This document shows positions 22,060 through 33,852 of a stretch of 64,000 nt of DNA, piece by piece; position 1 is the stretch's first letter; each line of letters begins with the position of its first letter. The notes below the pieces were generated by a model, which searched no databases, was not told the DNA's origin, and was given only the letters and a program-made list of their open reading frames with translations. The position numbers and the translations under genes are program-made. Source of the stretch: Macrostomum hystrix (Eukaryota; Platyhelminthes; Macrostomidae); assembly GCA_950097015.1 (NCBI GenBank), contig CATNEN010000001.1, positions 22,249,501-22,313,500 on the forward strand. The letters run 5' to 3'.

Positions 22060-22908
22060 TTAGTCAACATAGCGCAGAGACATGGTCTGTTTGTCTCGGT
22101 CGGCTAGTTTTTTTGCCATCAGCTGCTGCTGCTGCTGCCGCTGCTTCATGAGCTTCTGCTTCTCCGTCTTCTCCAAAAGCAGTCGCAGAGCGTCGGTCAG
22201 CTCGGACAGTGTGTTGCCGATCTCTTCCGCCTGGGCCTCCAGTCGGTTGAGGCGGATGTTGGCCCAGCTGCACTGGGCGTTCTGGTCCAGCAGGCTGTTG
22301 CAGGTCGAGTCCCAGTCTGCGATGGCTTTGCGCATCGGCGATAAGCGGCCTGACATGCTAGCCAGGTGGGCTTCGTAGCGTCTGAACCGCCTCTGTTGGC
22401 GATGCAGGTCAATGAGCTCCTGCTGCAGCTGGCTGTCCAGCTCATGGCGCTGCTGCTCGCGTTGAAAGCGACGGCTCAGCGATAGTTCAGCGGCCGAGCT
22501 TTCCGAGTTCCGAGTTCCGAGTTCCGCGTCGATGCTGTAGTTGCGCAGCGTTGGCTCCTGCCAGGCTGGCCGCGGCTGCTGTTGCTGTTGTTTATTCTGC
22601 GGCCTCTGCTGCTGGTTCTTGACTTGCTTCCAAGGCTGAGCAAGTCTTTGTTCTGCTTTCGGGAGCTGCTTTGGAGGTTGTTTCTTTTGTTGCTCCTTTT
22701 CAGTTTTTTGTGGCAATTTCTGAGGCTGCTGGTGCTGCTTTTGTGGCTTTGGTTTCTTCGGAAATATTGCGGCCTTCGTCTGCTGCTGAAGCTGTGGCTG
22801 CACCATCGGTTTGGCCTGAAATCGTTCCGCATCATCAGAGGAGCAACTTGCAGTTGAATCCGACGACGCCAAGCTGGTTCGATAAACTGGCAACTGTCGC
22901 TTCGCCAT
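22060..22908 (-). CDS. Gln/Lys/Pro-rich coiled-coil protein, 282 aa
   Basis: A single open exon starting at ATGGCGAAGCG (22908); an in-frame ATG lies 39 bases upstream at 22947. Residues about 35-125 are low complexity (Gln, Lys, Pro). Residues about 150-280 are predicted long helices with heptad spacing and no membrane segment. The C-terminal QRQQQQQQ is encoded by a CTG/CAG repeat near 22120. Family not recognised. It may be a cytoskeletal or centrosomal-type coiled coil, but that is only inference from composition. Confidence 0.65.
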   Translation of the reverse strand: MAKRQLPVYRTSLASSDSTASCSSDDAERFQAKPMVQPQLQQQTKAAIFPKKPKPQKQHQQPQKLPQKTEKEQQKKQPPKQLPKAEQRLAQPWKQVKNQQQRPQNKQQQQQPRPAWQEPTLRNYSIDAELGTRNSESSAAELSLSRRFQREQQRHELDSQLQQELIDLHRQQRRFRRYEAHLASMSGRLSPMRKAIADWDSTCNSLLDQNAQCSWANIRLNRLEAQAEEIGNTLSELTDALRLLLEKTEKQKLMKQRQQQQQLMAKKLADRDKQTMSLRYVD

Positions 22909-22947
22909 TGGGGATAATGAGAGACCTGACTGGATGATGATTCTCAA

Positions 22948-23627
22948 TATTTCGTGATATCATTTTTAGAAAAAAAATTTTAATAACTTGTTATACGATG
23001 GGATGAGAATCGGAAGTGAAACTGTCATTACCGATGCGTTACAGGGGCAGGGATGAAATTCTGCCTGTTGAAGATGCGCGCCGCAATACCTCAGGCATCA
23101 TGCCTCAGCGATTAGGTGGGAACTGACAGCTGTGAAATAGACTTTTGCTTCACGGGCCTCATGAGGAATTCGACACCTGCTGCTGTTGCTGCTTCTGCTG
23201 CTGCTGCTGCATGGAAGCGGATAAGCTATAGAAACTAGGAAGGAATCCCCTTCACCCCATTGTCTCCATAGGCTTTCTTTCTCCCTCTCCACTGGTGGAT
23301 TAATCGCGCATGAAAAATTGCAGGCTTTCATATAATTCGCATTTTTTAGCTAAAATGATTATTTATCATCCACAATGGGGGAGCTCTAAGCTGCCATGTG
23401 TGGAGACGTTTGCAGTGAACTGGGAAAATGTGGAATCATCAAATCCCATTCTTGATAGCATTGTCGGCAAAGCACTGTACGAGCGTAGAATGGAATCGGC
23501 CAGAATCGTACAGTCTAGGAGGCATCCGCATTGTCAAAGTGATCAGATAAAGGCATTAGAGATAAAAATCGCAGGCGTCGCGAGTGGGCTTGAGTAATCC
23601 AGACAATAGTTTTGGAGTGTTTCATAG
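22948..23627. other. Intergenic region between divergent coiled-coil genes
   Basis: Contains a CTGCTG/CTTCTG microsatellite (23180-23212). An open frame at 23310-23597 has no splice connection to the following gene: the phase does not fit and the gap would be an intron of only about 31 bases. Confidence 0.4.
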
Positions 23628-23675
23628 GAACTAAGGCGATTAAAATCCCGATTTGAGCAACTGCAGACGGTCCTG

Positions 23676-24071
23676 ATGGCGTCCGAGTCCGTTAAGCTAC
23701 CCCCAGCAGACGCATCCGACAGTCTGGTTAGCAACAAGGCCGTGTCGTCCGGCACGGCTTCCTCTTCATCGTCTCGGTCCGGCTCCAAGCCAGCTCAAAG
23801 CCTGTCTGAGCTCTCAGAGAAACTGTCAGCCGCCAACGCGAAGATTGAATACCAGGGCCAGCTGCTGAACTCCATGCACGCCAGGATCTGCGTTATCGAG
23901 AGGGAGATGAAGCGCCTCATCGACGAGAACGACTACTTGGTGTACTGCGTCCAGGACCCGGACTTTCCCCAGCGACAGCGTTCGCGCGAGATGGTGCAAC
24001 AGCTGCGCCAGATTAACGAGGCCCGCAAAGGCCAGAGCGGCGTCATTCAGCCGGCTGCTAGGCCGAGCTAA
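23676..24071 (+). CDS. Small coiled-coil protein, 131 aa
   Basis: Starts at ATGGCGTCCGAG. The open frame extends upstream to a TTTCATAG acceptor at 23627, which could be an internal exon edge or a spliced-leader acceptor. Residues 1-45 are Ser/Ala-rich. About 48-85 form a heptad helix (LSELSEKLSAANAKIEYQGQ). A second helix near the C terminus contains REMVQQLRQINEAR. No known family was recognised; the length and GC-rich codon use match its coding neighbours. Confidence 0.65.
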   Translation: MASESVKLPPADASDSLVSNKAVSSGTASSSSSRSGSKPAQSLSELSEKLSAANAKIEYQGQLLNSMHARICVIEREMKRLIDENDYLVYCVQDPDFPQRQRSREMVQQLRQINEARKGQSGVIQPAARPS

Positions 24072-24872
24072 GCCAAGTCGGACTTCTCGGACTTCTCACC
24101 CGAAAGGTCGCGAGTTCGTCTCTCACCCAAGGGAGACAATTTGTGTTCTTGAGCAAAATACAGAAATTCCTTTTGCCAGCGATATTCACATTCAAGAAAT
24201 TCTTTATACTTCTTTATACTTCGGTTTAATTTTGTTAAACTCTTGTCAGCGAATTAATTTCTCCGGGTTTTCCAGTTTCTGTAAAGCTGCATTGAATCAT
24301 AGTAAAAACAAAACTAAAAAAAATTTTGTTCGCTGCCAATCTGCTCAGCACTTGCAAATAATTTTCTTGTATGAACATTTAATATCTATTTTTAATATCA
24401 AGGTTGCTTAATATCAATTGTTTGCAAAGTTAACAATTATGCATTCTTTGAATTGAAGCAGATAAACAAACAATTAATGAGAATTTTCTTAAAATAGAGC
24501 ACAGCAAATAGTTTTGACACAGTCAAGAACGATACCATTTGTAATGCACTTTAACCTGCAATATCAGCAGTAAGCAACAGTTCCGTAAGCATGAAAAATT
24601 AACAAATAAAAAATTCACTGTGTAATATTATTCAGCATTTTTACCGAGAGAAGAACATAAAAAACTTTTATTAATGTTCCAGGAATAGTGTCAATAGAAG
24701 AGTCTATACACAGCTTAAGCTCCTTCTATACAGTGTACAATCAAGTCTAGTTCAGGGAAGCAAAAATGGTAAATGCTGCGAGTAAAACCTTTTAGTTTGT
24801 TTCAACGCAAACATCTTATATTATTTAGTCTCATCGGAAAGTTCCATTGTAATTGCGAAAATATTTAATTAA
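24072..24872. other. 3' flanks of two convergent genes
   Basis: AT-rich. A tRNA-like stretch near 24090-24140 (GGTCGCGAGTTCGTCTC) may be a relic of SINE family B. No exon is seen. Confidence 0.4.
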
Positions 24873-27300
24873 TCAGCTCTTCACCGACTGCTTCAGCAGT
24901 CGACGCTTCTTCAGATTGATGGACTCCATCAAGGAGGGCGCCAGCTTCACGCTGCGCGGCCTTTCGTAGAAAGTGTCGACAGTCTCCGGACTGGTCTTGA
25001 GACTCTGGACACTCTCCAGGTGGCTGAGGTGCTGCCTCACACCGCGAAGCTCGTTGCTCATCTCCTGGACCTTCTTGGTGTAGCCCTCCAGGTCGCTCTT
25101 CATGTTGGCAAAGTTGCTGTCCTGCGCCTGGCACTGGTCCTCGGCAGATTTCTTCTCGGTCGTCTTGGTCTGGATCTCCGACTTCAGGTTGCTGATCTCC
25201 TGCTCCACCTTGCGCAGGAACTCCTCCAGCTCTTGGATTTGGGCCATCAGCCGCTGGCGCTTCAGCTGGGAAGGGAAGCGTTCGTTTTTGTTAGAATAGT
25301 TTCGATCGAAAATGGACCTAAATACGAACTCAAACGCAGGTACGTGAGTGCAGTCACCATGGCCCTCTCTGGGCCAGCCTAACTCGACCCAAACCCGGAT
25401 CTCTCCGACGTTTTCAGACCTGTTGAGAATATCTGCCAGCTCGTTCGAAACCTGATAGCTACCGGACGAACACATCTCCACCTCCTGTGGAGGGCCGCAC
25501 CCCGTGGAAGTCGTCGTTTTACTTAAGTCATGAGAATACAAACAAAACTCAACTCATAGCAGAGAGTGTGTGCGTGTGTGTGTCTGTGTCTGTGTGTTTG
25601 TTTATGAGTTAATAACAATAATATTGATAGCAGGAGGGCTGCAGGCAATGATACATCATTTGGTGACAATAGAGCTGCAGCCAGCGAGGAGGCAGTTCAG
25701 GCACATGCTCACACAGGTGTGTACATCTGCACTGACTTTCTCATCGCCAGGTAGTGTACACTTGACTGTGCCTTGGAGGTTGACCCTCAACGGCGTAAAT
25801 TGCACGACAAGCCCCCAAGCCTTCACTCCGCGGCTGCGCCCCAATTTAACGTGGCCTCACCGCGGAATCGAGCTCAGGGACCTTGGTGCGAGAGGCAGCC
25901 GCGTTAACCGCTCCGCCACTCACCATCCTTGTTTAGGGCTATGCGGAGTAGTCAGATTTGCCATCGACGTTTCCAAAAGATTCTAAAAATATCTTTCGAA
26001 AAATTCAAAAAACTTTTTTCTGGCCTTGAGTAAAATCGTTAGCTAATTAGCAGCAAACTCAGCTCACCTGTAGAGCGTAGTTCATTTTAGTTTGCGAGAT
26101 GCTCAAGTCGAGAAAGTCGGCCATCTCCTTCTTCTGCTTCTTCTCGTCCATCTTGATGCGGCGCTCCCTGGCCGACTGCTCAATGTGCTCCTCCAGACTT
26201 CTCAACTCCTGCGTGATCTCTCGCAGGCGCTTCTTGCTGTTCTGGCACATCAGGAAGGCGGACTTGACCGACTTCAGCAGCAGCCGGTGCTTCTCTCGCT
26301 CCGCGCGCAGCTGCTGCTCCATGTCTCGAGTTTCGCTGCGTTTATCCCTCAGCTCGCGCGACACCTCGAACAGGTAGGTCTCGTCCTTGTCCAGCCACTG
26401 GTACGCGATGCGTGCCATGGCCTCCAGCTTCACGGTCAGGTCCGGCACGACGCACAGGATCGGATAGAAATCATCGTTGCAGTTGAGCAGAACTCGGTCA
26501 GCATGCGACGCCTTGCCCAGTAGCTCCATGCGTATGTGCGTTCCCGCGCTATGGCACAGCAGGCGAACCTTCGTGCGTACGGACTCTAGCTCCTTGGCGT
26601 AGCCAGCAGCCTCGGCCTCGTAGGTTCGCGTCAACTGCGACTTGGCCGTCTCTAGCGAGCCACCAGATGCGATCAGGCAGCCTGTGCGCAGCTTCGACAG
26701 AACCCGACGCTCATAGTCATCAGCGATAGTCTGCAGCTGCTCCAGGGCTAGCTTGAATGACTCCCAGAACTGCAGCAGCAGCTGGGTGTCCTCTGGATTG
26801 GCCGACAGTCGAATCTCTTTGAGCTTGTTCACCAGGGTCGCTATGGGCGCTTGTCCATCGACAATGATAGTCTGATAGCCCGCCCGGTCAAGGCAGGCGT
26901 TGCACGCCTCGAACGCCTTGTTGACTTCAATGTTGAATGCGTTGAAAAGTTGTTCGTCCTTTTCCGATGTGCCGTAGAACTCGTTCAAGCTCTGAGCCAG
27001 CCGGTTCTCGCAGTCGTTCACAATTGACCGAAGGTTGTCTAGGCCAGCTAGATAGTCTTTGAACATGCCGCTGGAACGGGCTACCTCCAGGGCGGTTCGT
27101 GGTCTTTGTATGCCACTCTGGTTCTTGGTTTGCTGCTGCTGCTGTTCCTGCTGATGGCTATCATCGTCAGTCTCCGTTGCTTCTCTGTCGGGTGGAGTGG
27201 CTGTTCTTTCTATATTTCTCTTCATATTTTCAATCGAATTTCCCTTTGCTAGTCTGGAGGCGGGTGAATTATCAGCTTTGCCTACTGGTTTTCGAAGCAT
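24873..27300 (-). CDS. Coiled-coil protein, 571 aa
   Basis: Exons 27300-26068 (donor CAG|GTGAGC), 25484-25395 and 25265-24873 all join in phase 0. The N terminus (1-75) is polar with a glutamine run (QQEQQQQQ). Residues about 90-330 are helical and moderately hydrophobic, with regular Leu and Cys. About 330-410 is a continuous charged coiled coil rich in Glu, Arg and Lys. The last exon is another long coiled coil (EELEEF-type heptads) followed by a basic tail ending LLKQSVKS. There is no membrane segment. The donor of the 90-nt middle exon is weak (CGG|GTTTGG), so that junction is the least certain. Family unknown; structural or ciliary roles are possible but unproven. Confidence 0.7.
25560..25600. 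repeat. GT microsatellite
   Basis: A GTGTGTGC/TGTGTCTG run directly next to a SINE, in the intron of the 571-aa gene. Confidence 0.8.
25628..25926 (-). mobile_element. SINE family A, antisense copy
   Basis: From GCAGGAGGGCTGCAGGCAAT to the antisense A box (TTAACCGCTCCGCCACTCACC). Both pol III boxes are recognisable. It lies in the first intron of the 571-aa coiled-coil gene. Confidence 0.92.
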
Positions 27301-28240
27301 AAGAGCACTAATTTTACGACCTACGCGTCATATATGCTCTCGCTGGGCCAGGCTTTTGCTGTGCGCTGGCAGAAGAGGAAAGAAAGTTAAAGAAAAGACT
27401 ATGAAAAAAGAGCAATTTTGAATTCGAAGCGGGGTTTCTGTGCAGAGGGCAGTGAGAGAATCAGGCGAGGAGTTTTGGCTGTCTCTTTCAGCTTGAAAAG
27501 GCCAGTGAGTGCCAACTGAATTGAAGTCTGTCTCGCACAGACTGAGCAGCAAGCCATGCACTCATTGAGTGCGAGTGTGTGCCCTGTGCGCGCGACTGCC
27601 TCACCCTGCGCTGTTGCCATGGCAACACCCAATGCACACACAGAACGGCTCCCCAGCTGAAGTTCTGCTGTCCTATACGATTTCCTGGCAAGTGGGTTCA
27701 TTGCAGTTGCTTTTAAACCCGGCCCAGAAAGTCTTAGAAAGTATTGTCAAAAAGTAAATATATAAAGACATTGCTCAACTGCTTCTTAGAAAAAAGCAAA
27801 TATGGCAGCGGGGTTGCTTTTATGATAACTTTGAGATCAGATGGACAGGTTAATGAAATACCACGTAGAATTTTTATTTGCTAACTGAAATATTAAAAAG
27901 TGCCAATATATTTAAAACGTTTCAAGGATTCTAGCTACTTTGTGTGACAGCTGAAAGCAGGAAGCTTCATTGAAAGTCGCACTCAATACAGGCTCAGGTT
28001 GGTTAGAGTATAGTGCGTTGCTCCTTCCATTGTTCGCTTTGGTATACTCCTGAATTACTGCTGTCAGTTCACACAAATCTTTAACTTTAAATAGTACTTT
28101 TAAAAGCAATTGAGAGCAATCATTTCGCTTTCCTGTGGATAAATATGGGCCAGGTAAGTTTGGAAATGAATAAGAATTAAAGATTAACTGATCCAGGATT
28201 AAAAGACTGCAGTATTGGGGACCAAGGACATTAGGATTTA
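27301..28240. other. Upstream region of the 571-aa gene
   Basis: No supported exon. Open frames at 27328-27757 on both strands have no domain. Confidence 0.35.
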
Positions 28241-28249
28241 GGACTAATA

Positions 28250-28580
28250 CAGATGGCGGATTACGAACTTCAGGATCGAGGATCAAGGGCTTCAGGATCG
28301 ATGATCAAGGGCTTCAGGATCGATGATCAAGGACTTCAGGATCGATGATCCAGGACTTCAGAATCGAGGATCAAGGGCTTCAGGGTCGAGGATAAGGGAC
28401 GTCAGGATCGAGGATCAAGGGCTTCAGGATCGATGATCAAGGGCTTCAGGATCGATGATCAAGGACTTCAGGATCGAGGATGAATGACTTCAGGATCGAG
28501 GATCAAGGACTTCAGGATCGAGGATGAATGACTTCAGGATTGAGGATTGAGGGCTTCAGAATCGGGAATCTAGGTTTAAT
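28250..28580. repeat. 22-nt minisatellite (CTTCAGGATCGATGATCAAGGG)n
   Basis: About 13-14 degenerate units, with GATGATCAAGG and GAGGATGAATG variants. Confidence 0.9.
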
Positions 28581-29065
28581 CACTTCAGGATTAAGGATTG
28601 AGAACTGAACGGGCTCAAATGTAGACTGATTAAAGTGCTGAAAAGCGAAGTCCAGAGACCTCGGTTCTTTTGAAAAAATTTGTTTTTCATAAATTTACTT
28701 TTTCATCTGCAGTTCTTGCCGCTTTTGTTTGGCAGGATCGGCATGCAAAGAAAGCGCAGAAACCAGAAGATCATCGCTTAAATAACATTATAAAAGGCTT
28801 ACACACTTCTTTGCGAACGCTGGGGGTTTTCACAATCTGTAGCAATAAACCGAGAATTTTTTTTATGCTTTTAGGATTTTTCTCTTTACTTTAAGTAGCA
28901 CAGAAGCGTATGGGTGTAAAGTGATAATTCATAGAAACACAATTCTGCCAGCAATATCTACTTATCTTATACACTTATGAGTGTTTTAATATTTTACAAA
29001 AGACAGCATGGAGACAGTGGAAGAGAAGACAGATTTTCGAAAGAGCAACTCAGTTCGGATCGCTC
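28581..29065. other. 3' flank of the first NCKX gene
   Basis: AT-rich. No exon or mobile element recognised. Confidence 0.35.
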
Positions 29066-32000
29066 CTACAGCCGCGTCCTCGGACATGGGGGCGGGTTGA
29101 GCGGTCCGAATACGTTTGTCTCGTACAGGCAGGACAGAGTCGTCACAACCAGGTAGACAATCAGGCAGGTGACGCCAAGCCGGAAATTTAATTGCATTTT
29201 GTTATAATACACTATCACGAATAGGAAGACAATGGTGGAGAACAGGGTGATGGACGAGTACGTCAGTCCGGAGGAGTTGATGATCACGGAGCTGCCGGGA
29301 TAAATGATCACTGTGCTGATGAACCAGGGCAGGCCGAGGCAGATCAGGATGTTGAACACATTGCTGCCGATGCTGTTGGACACGGCCATATCGCCCAGAC
29401 CTGGGGATGCGCGTGAGCTTAGAAACTCAGAACTTAAAGCAGTAGCTATTTACCTGTTCGTAAGACTATTAGCAGGGGCTTGTGAGCTCTGCTGTGCCAC
29501 TCCGAGTCAGTCGACCCCGCAGCCATTCTGCTGACCAGTGAGCACACATACACGCGGACGGTGAGCAGGCACACTCTCACAAAGGTGTGTACATATGCAC
29601 TCACTTTCTCATCCTCAGGCAGTGTGCAAGCTCTGACTGTGCCAGCTTGTGGGGGTTGGCCCTCAACGTCGTAAATTGCACGACAAGCCCTTAGCCTTCT
29701 CTCCCGCGGCGCGCCCTCTATAAATGTGGCCACGCCGCGGAATCGAACTCAGGACCTTGGTGCGAGAGATAAACGCTTAAACCGCTCTGCCACAGACCCC
29801 CCAAAAGCCCACCAAGCAACTCACCGCCCTTGGAGACAAACACGGCAGCCATGCAGTCTGGTACGGAGGTGCCGGCAGCCAGCAGTGTCAGTCCCATGAC
29901 TGTGTCCGGGATGCCCAGCGCATCGCCGGCTGCGCACACCATCCAAACCATGAGGTAGCTCATGCCAGAGATCCAGACCACGCTCGATATGAGCGTCAGG
30001 GGGAACAGGCGCTTCCAGATGCCCGGCTTGCGGCAGTCGGGAATGGTCAGGTAGAAGCCTGTGGACCACGGCAGCATGCAGAGCCAGATGGCGCGGCGCA
30101 GAAGGCCCAGCGGCATCAGGAATGGCGAATCGGGTCCGGTGTCAGCAGGGACTGGAGTGTGGGGCGCATTGGTTGGTATACAGTCTATGGCAGGGGTCGG
30201 CAAACTTAATAGCTAGCGGGCCGCATTGACTGCATAAATAGGAAACACGGGAGAGATGAGACACGGGAGAGATGAGACACGGGAGAGATGAGACACGGGA
30301 GAGATGAGACACGGGAGAGATGAGACACGGGAGAGATGAGACACGGGAGAGATGAGACACGGGAGAGATGAGACACGGGAGAGATGAGACACGGGAGAGA
30401 TGAGACACGGGAGAGATGAGACACGGGAGAGATGAGACACGGGAGAGATGAGACACGGGAGAGATGAGACACGGGAGAGATGAGACACGGGAGAGATGAG
30501 ACACGGGAGAGATGAGACACGGGAGAGATGAGACACGGGAGAGATGAGACACGGGAGAGATGAGACACGGGAGAGATGAGACACGGGAGAGATGAGACAC
30601 GGGAGAGATGAGACACGGGAGAGATGAGACACGGGAGAGATGAGACACGGGAGAGATGAGACACGGGAGAGATGAGACACGGGAGAGATGAGACACGGGA
30701 GAGATGAGACACGGGAGAGATGAGACACGGGAGAGATGAGACACGGGAGAGATGAGACACGGGAGAGATGAGACACGGGAGAGATGAGACACGGGAGAGA
30801 TGAGACATGGGAGAGATGAGACACGGGAGAGATGAGACACGGGAGAGATAGCACCAAGCACCAAGTGAAGTGAAGCAATTTGAAATTGAGCGTCTGGCTC
30901 GACAAGGTAACTTTTAAAAAGTCTCATCTAAAATTCGAACATCCGACCGCTCGACATCCCGTAGTCGGAAGCTCTAAAATGGAGCTCTAACATCTTCCTC
31001 TCGGCTTTAGCCCATATAAGCTTTTAACCTGCATGCCCTGAGACACCAACAGGGGTTGAACTCTATGCATCGCACATTTTTCTCAGGTACAGAATCCTGA
31101 GTACAATTTTGAGAACGGACATCGGTGAGAATCATTCAGGCTTTTTTGTTTTTCTGTCAAAGTTATTGGGGTGTATCGATAGGTCTGATAATAAAAAAGT
31201 GTGAAAAAATGTTTAATTAAAACAATTAATTACACCTGCCCCAAGTGGGCCAGATGTGCAGCCGACAGCACAGCCGCGTCTATCAGTTATGTCACTGTCA
31301 ACTTTACCTGTTACTGTCACCTCAGGCACATCAGTAGCATCGTATCCCCTCTGCGAGCTCCCAGAGTTGCTCAGCAGCACAGCTCGTTCATCGTCGAGGA
31401 CGTCAGTTTTCACGTACAGCTTGTATGACGCCCCGGTTCCCAGGCTCGGGTACCGGCTGGAGATGGCTCTGTCCAGACGGTCGTTGAAGAACATCATCAC
31501 AATGTAGAGGATGTACAGGCTAACCAGGATGGTGGACTCAAACCTGGGAGATGAGGCATGGAGGACGGAGTGAGTGTCGACTCTCTCAACGAGGTTAGTG
31601 AGATTGTACACAGACTGACGATGAGAAAGTCAAGTCAGATGTACACACCTCTTCAGAATGTTACTCTGTATTAAGCCAGGAACTAAGTATGTGATCTAGT
31701 AACTGTGATGGTCTAATAATCACATTCTGCCCCAAAACCATTCACTTGTTTGCGTCATTGTTTTTTGCAAATCGTTTTTTAAGGTTTGATGTTTATCGGG
31801 TCATTGGTGTGACGTTTCGTTTCCTTTTCTAAGAAAACTCGAGATGCTAGCCAGCACAGCACAGGTCGATGAGCAGCGGCATCAAGAAGTATCAAAGAAA
31901 TCTCAAGCTAGACGGCCCAGACTCACCAAGACACCCAGCCGTCGTTGATAACCACAATGAGTGCAATAACGCTGAGGCAGTAGAAGCTGCAATCTCTGAA

Positions 32001-33852
32001 CAATGGCCACCAGGACAGGCAGACTAGTCTAGTTGAGAGCAGGCCGCACATACTCACAATCATGAGGATGTTGAATACGGCGCTGCCAACGATGGTGCTG
32101 ACGCCGACGTCGCTCTCGGCGAAGAACACGCCGATGATTGACGTGAGCAGTTCAGGTGCCGAGCTGCTGCCGGCCATGAAGGTGGCACCGGCGACGTCCG
32201 GCTTCAGGTGCAGGGCTGCATCAGTTTTGGGGTTTTTTTTGTGGCGTAAATTGACTTGGTGGACAATAATCAAATCACTGCCGAGCTTAACTAACCATCA
32301 CACAGGACCTCCATGGACGCCAGGAAGTAGTCGTTGCAGACGACAGCTAGAGCGGCGAACAGCCAGACAGCCACCAGGACGTGAATGACAATGGCTCCCC
32401 GCTGCTTCTGCTCCAATGTGAACAGATCAGGCGGGTAGGTCTCTACAGAGCGCGGAGTGCACGAGTTGTGCGCGTGTACAAACAGCAGGTGCCGACTGTG
32501 AGATGCTGCGCCATCTTCCAGCTGGGCCGTAGAACCTGTGACAGTTAATTAGCCGAGTAAGAGAATGTGTTCCCCAAAACCGTTATATTACTGTTTCAGA
32601 AACGAGCTTTATCCCAGCAACCTGCAGCTCTGTGGTTAGAGCTGCTTTAACTACCAAATCTCAGCCTAATGGGAGCCATTGTGTCTTTAACCAGATGCTT
32701 AATTCCCCATCGCTATAGTTACCCCCTGCTCGATAAATTAGCTGAGTTAGTAAATCAGGGTGGGTGTGGTCTCCTACCCCAGTTCATGGACTGAACAGCT
32801 GCGCACAGGTAGCTCTGCGCAATAGCAAGTGTGTCCAGGTGAAAATTCTACCTGTCTACCTATCCTCAGAAAGCAAACTGTTCATATCTTTCATATTAAT
32901 TAGGTTTTACTTTTCTGCCACGGCATTCTCGTGTTCCGCGTCATTTTTTTGTTGACAGAATTGAGTCGCCCTGTACTGGGCTGTGAGGGCCGCAGTGGAC
33001 CGCTTGTTTACACCTGCAACTCCAGATCGACTGCGTACAAAAGATTACAAAACTGAGTTGGCGCGAGCCTTGTGAGCTCGTTTGCGGGGTAAAGGTCGAC
33101 TGCCACTTTGGGGTTCACAGTTGCTCTCTGTGCTTCTGCTTCTAGCTCCCCGCTTGTTATAAACACCTGCTTAACAAAATGGCTACGCAAGTTGCCTTAT
33201 TAAATCCATAGAATGTTCTTTTGTCACCTTAATATTCGTGTTCATGTCCTGGTCATGACATTATTAACGTGCACAGCAGGGAGGAGTGGCAGAGCGGTTA
33301 ACGAATTTGTTTTTTGCACCAAGGTCCATGAGTTCGATTCCATGGCGAGACCACATTGATTTGGGGCGCAGCCGCTGAGAGAAGGCATGGGGGCTTGTCG
33401 TGCAATTTACGCCCTTGAGGGCCAACTTCAAAGGCACAGAAGTGAAAGTGTACACTGCCTGACGATGAGAAAGTCAGGGCAGATGTACACCCCAGCGTAA
33501 GCGTGTGCCTGCGTACAGTATCTGTGAGCGTTTGTGCTCAGAACTGGCTGCGGGTCTAGTGTGACCAAATGATGTGCCACAGCCATCCTGCAAACAGTAT
33601 TATTATTATTAACGTGTACTATCAACTTTTCATTTTTATAACCATTCTGTCTTTAAACCTCAGATTTCCAGAAGTATCAAAATTCAGGAAATAAACTTCA
33701 GTGGTCAGAAAATAACGCTTACTGTCACCGTCTGCCAGGTGTTTGAACCCCAGACCGTAGACCGCCATACAGGTGAGCCAGGCAGACATAGCAACAACCG
33801 ACCATGTCCTGTCACGTCGTGGAATTCTAAATCGTTGCGATTGTGATGCCAT
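29066..33852 (-). CDS. Na+/Ca2+(K+) exchanger, NCKX/SLC24 family, copy A
   Basis: Six exons, 33852-33723, 32535-32296, 32215-31927, 31543-31308, 30151-29825 and 29400-29066, join in phase to 518 residues. There is an N-terminal signal-anchor-like segment, then the alpha-1 repeat (GATFMAGSSSAPELL followed by TIVGSAVFN), a membrane segment before a cytosolic loop (FNDRLDRAISSRYPSLGTG) and the alpha-2 repeat (GLTLLAAGTSVPD followed by SIGSNVFNI). NCKX proteins extrude Ca2+ with K+ using the Na+ gradient at the plasma membrane; the alpha repeats form the transport core. Oddity: the residue 27 positions after the alpha-2 Asp of TSVPD is Asn (SNVFN). This is the site of Asp575 in vertebrate NCKX2, which governs K+ dependence. 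Copy B keeps Asp. The large introns hold SINEs and a 16-nt satellite. Confidence 0.93.
29490..29803 (-). mobile_element. SINE family A, antisense copy
   Basis: In the last intron of NCKX copy A. Runs from CGACCCCGCAGCCATTCTGC through GTGTGTACATATGCACTCAC to the antisense head (AACCGCTCTGCCACAGACCC). It ends about 20 bases from the alpha-2 exon donor. Confidence 0.9.
30189..30870 (-). mobile_element. 16-nt satellite in a putative hAT-like element, copy 2
   Basis: CAGGGGTCGGCAAACTT at 30191 is a typical hAT terminal sequence. It is followed by GCGGGCCGCATTGACTG and then about 38 near-perfect units of CACGGGAGAGATGAGA (30245-30848), the reverse complement of the array at 11390. It sits in an intron of NCKX copy A. 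The other terminus is not clear. Very low divergence between units suggests recent expansion or homogenisation. Confidence 0.75.
31228..31280 (-). mobile_element. SINE family B fragment
   Basis: ACACCTGCCCCAAGTGGGCC ... GCAGCCGACAGCACAGCCGC is shared with 52560-52605. It lies in the NCKX-A intron directly after the loop exon. Confidence 0.7.
31605..31655 (+). mobile_element. SINE family A, short fragment
   Basis: TTGTACACAGACTGACGATG then AGAAAGTC and GCAGATGTACACACC-like sequence: the internal part of the element only. Confidence 0.6.
32540..33275. other. First intron of NCKX copy A
   Basis: Non-coding. A short family B relic is present at about 32757-32812 (CAGTTCATGGACTGAACAGC). Nothing else recognised. 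Confidence 0.4.
33280..33613 (+). mobile_element. SINE family A, full length with intact A and B boxes
   Basis: A box TGGCAGAGCGG at 33287 and B box AGTTCGATTCC at 33330. The tail is CAGCCATCCTGCAAACAGTATTATTATTATT. Lies in the first intron of NCKX copy A. Confidence 0.93.

Noticed and set aside
23310-23597. Open frame as upstream exon of the 131-aa coiled-coil gene
   Set aside because: It would require an intron of about 31 bases and the phase does not match the next exon.
30142-30927. Open frames of 200-261 codons on the minus strand
   Set aside because: 16-nt satellite again; only the 30151-29825 exon in this region is real.
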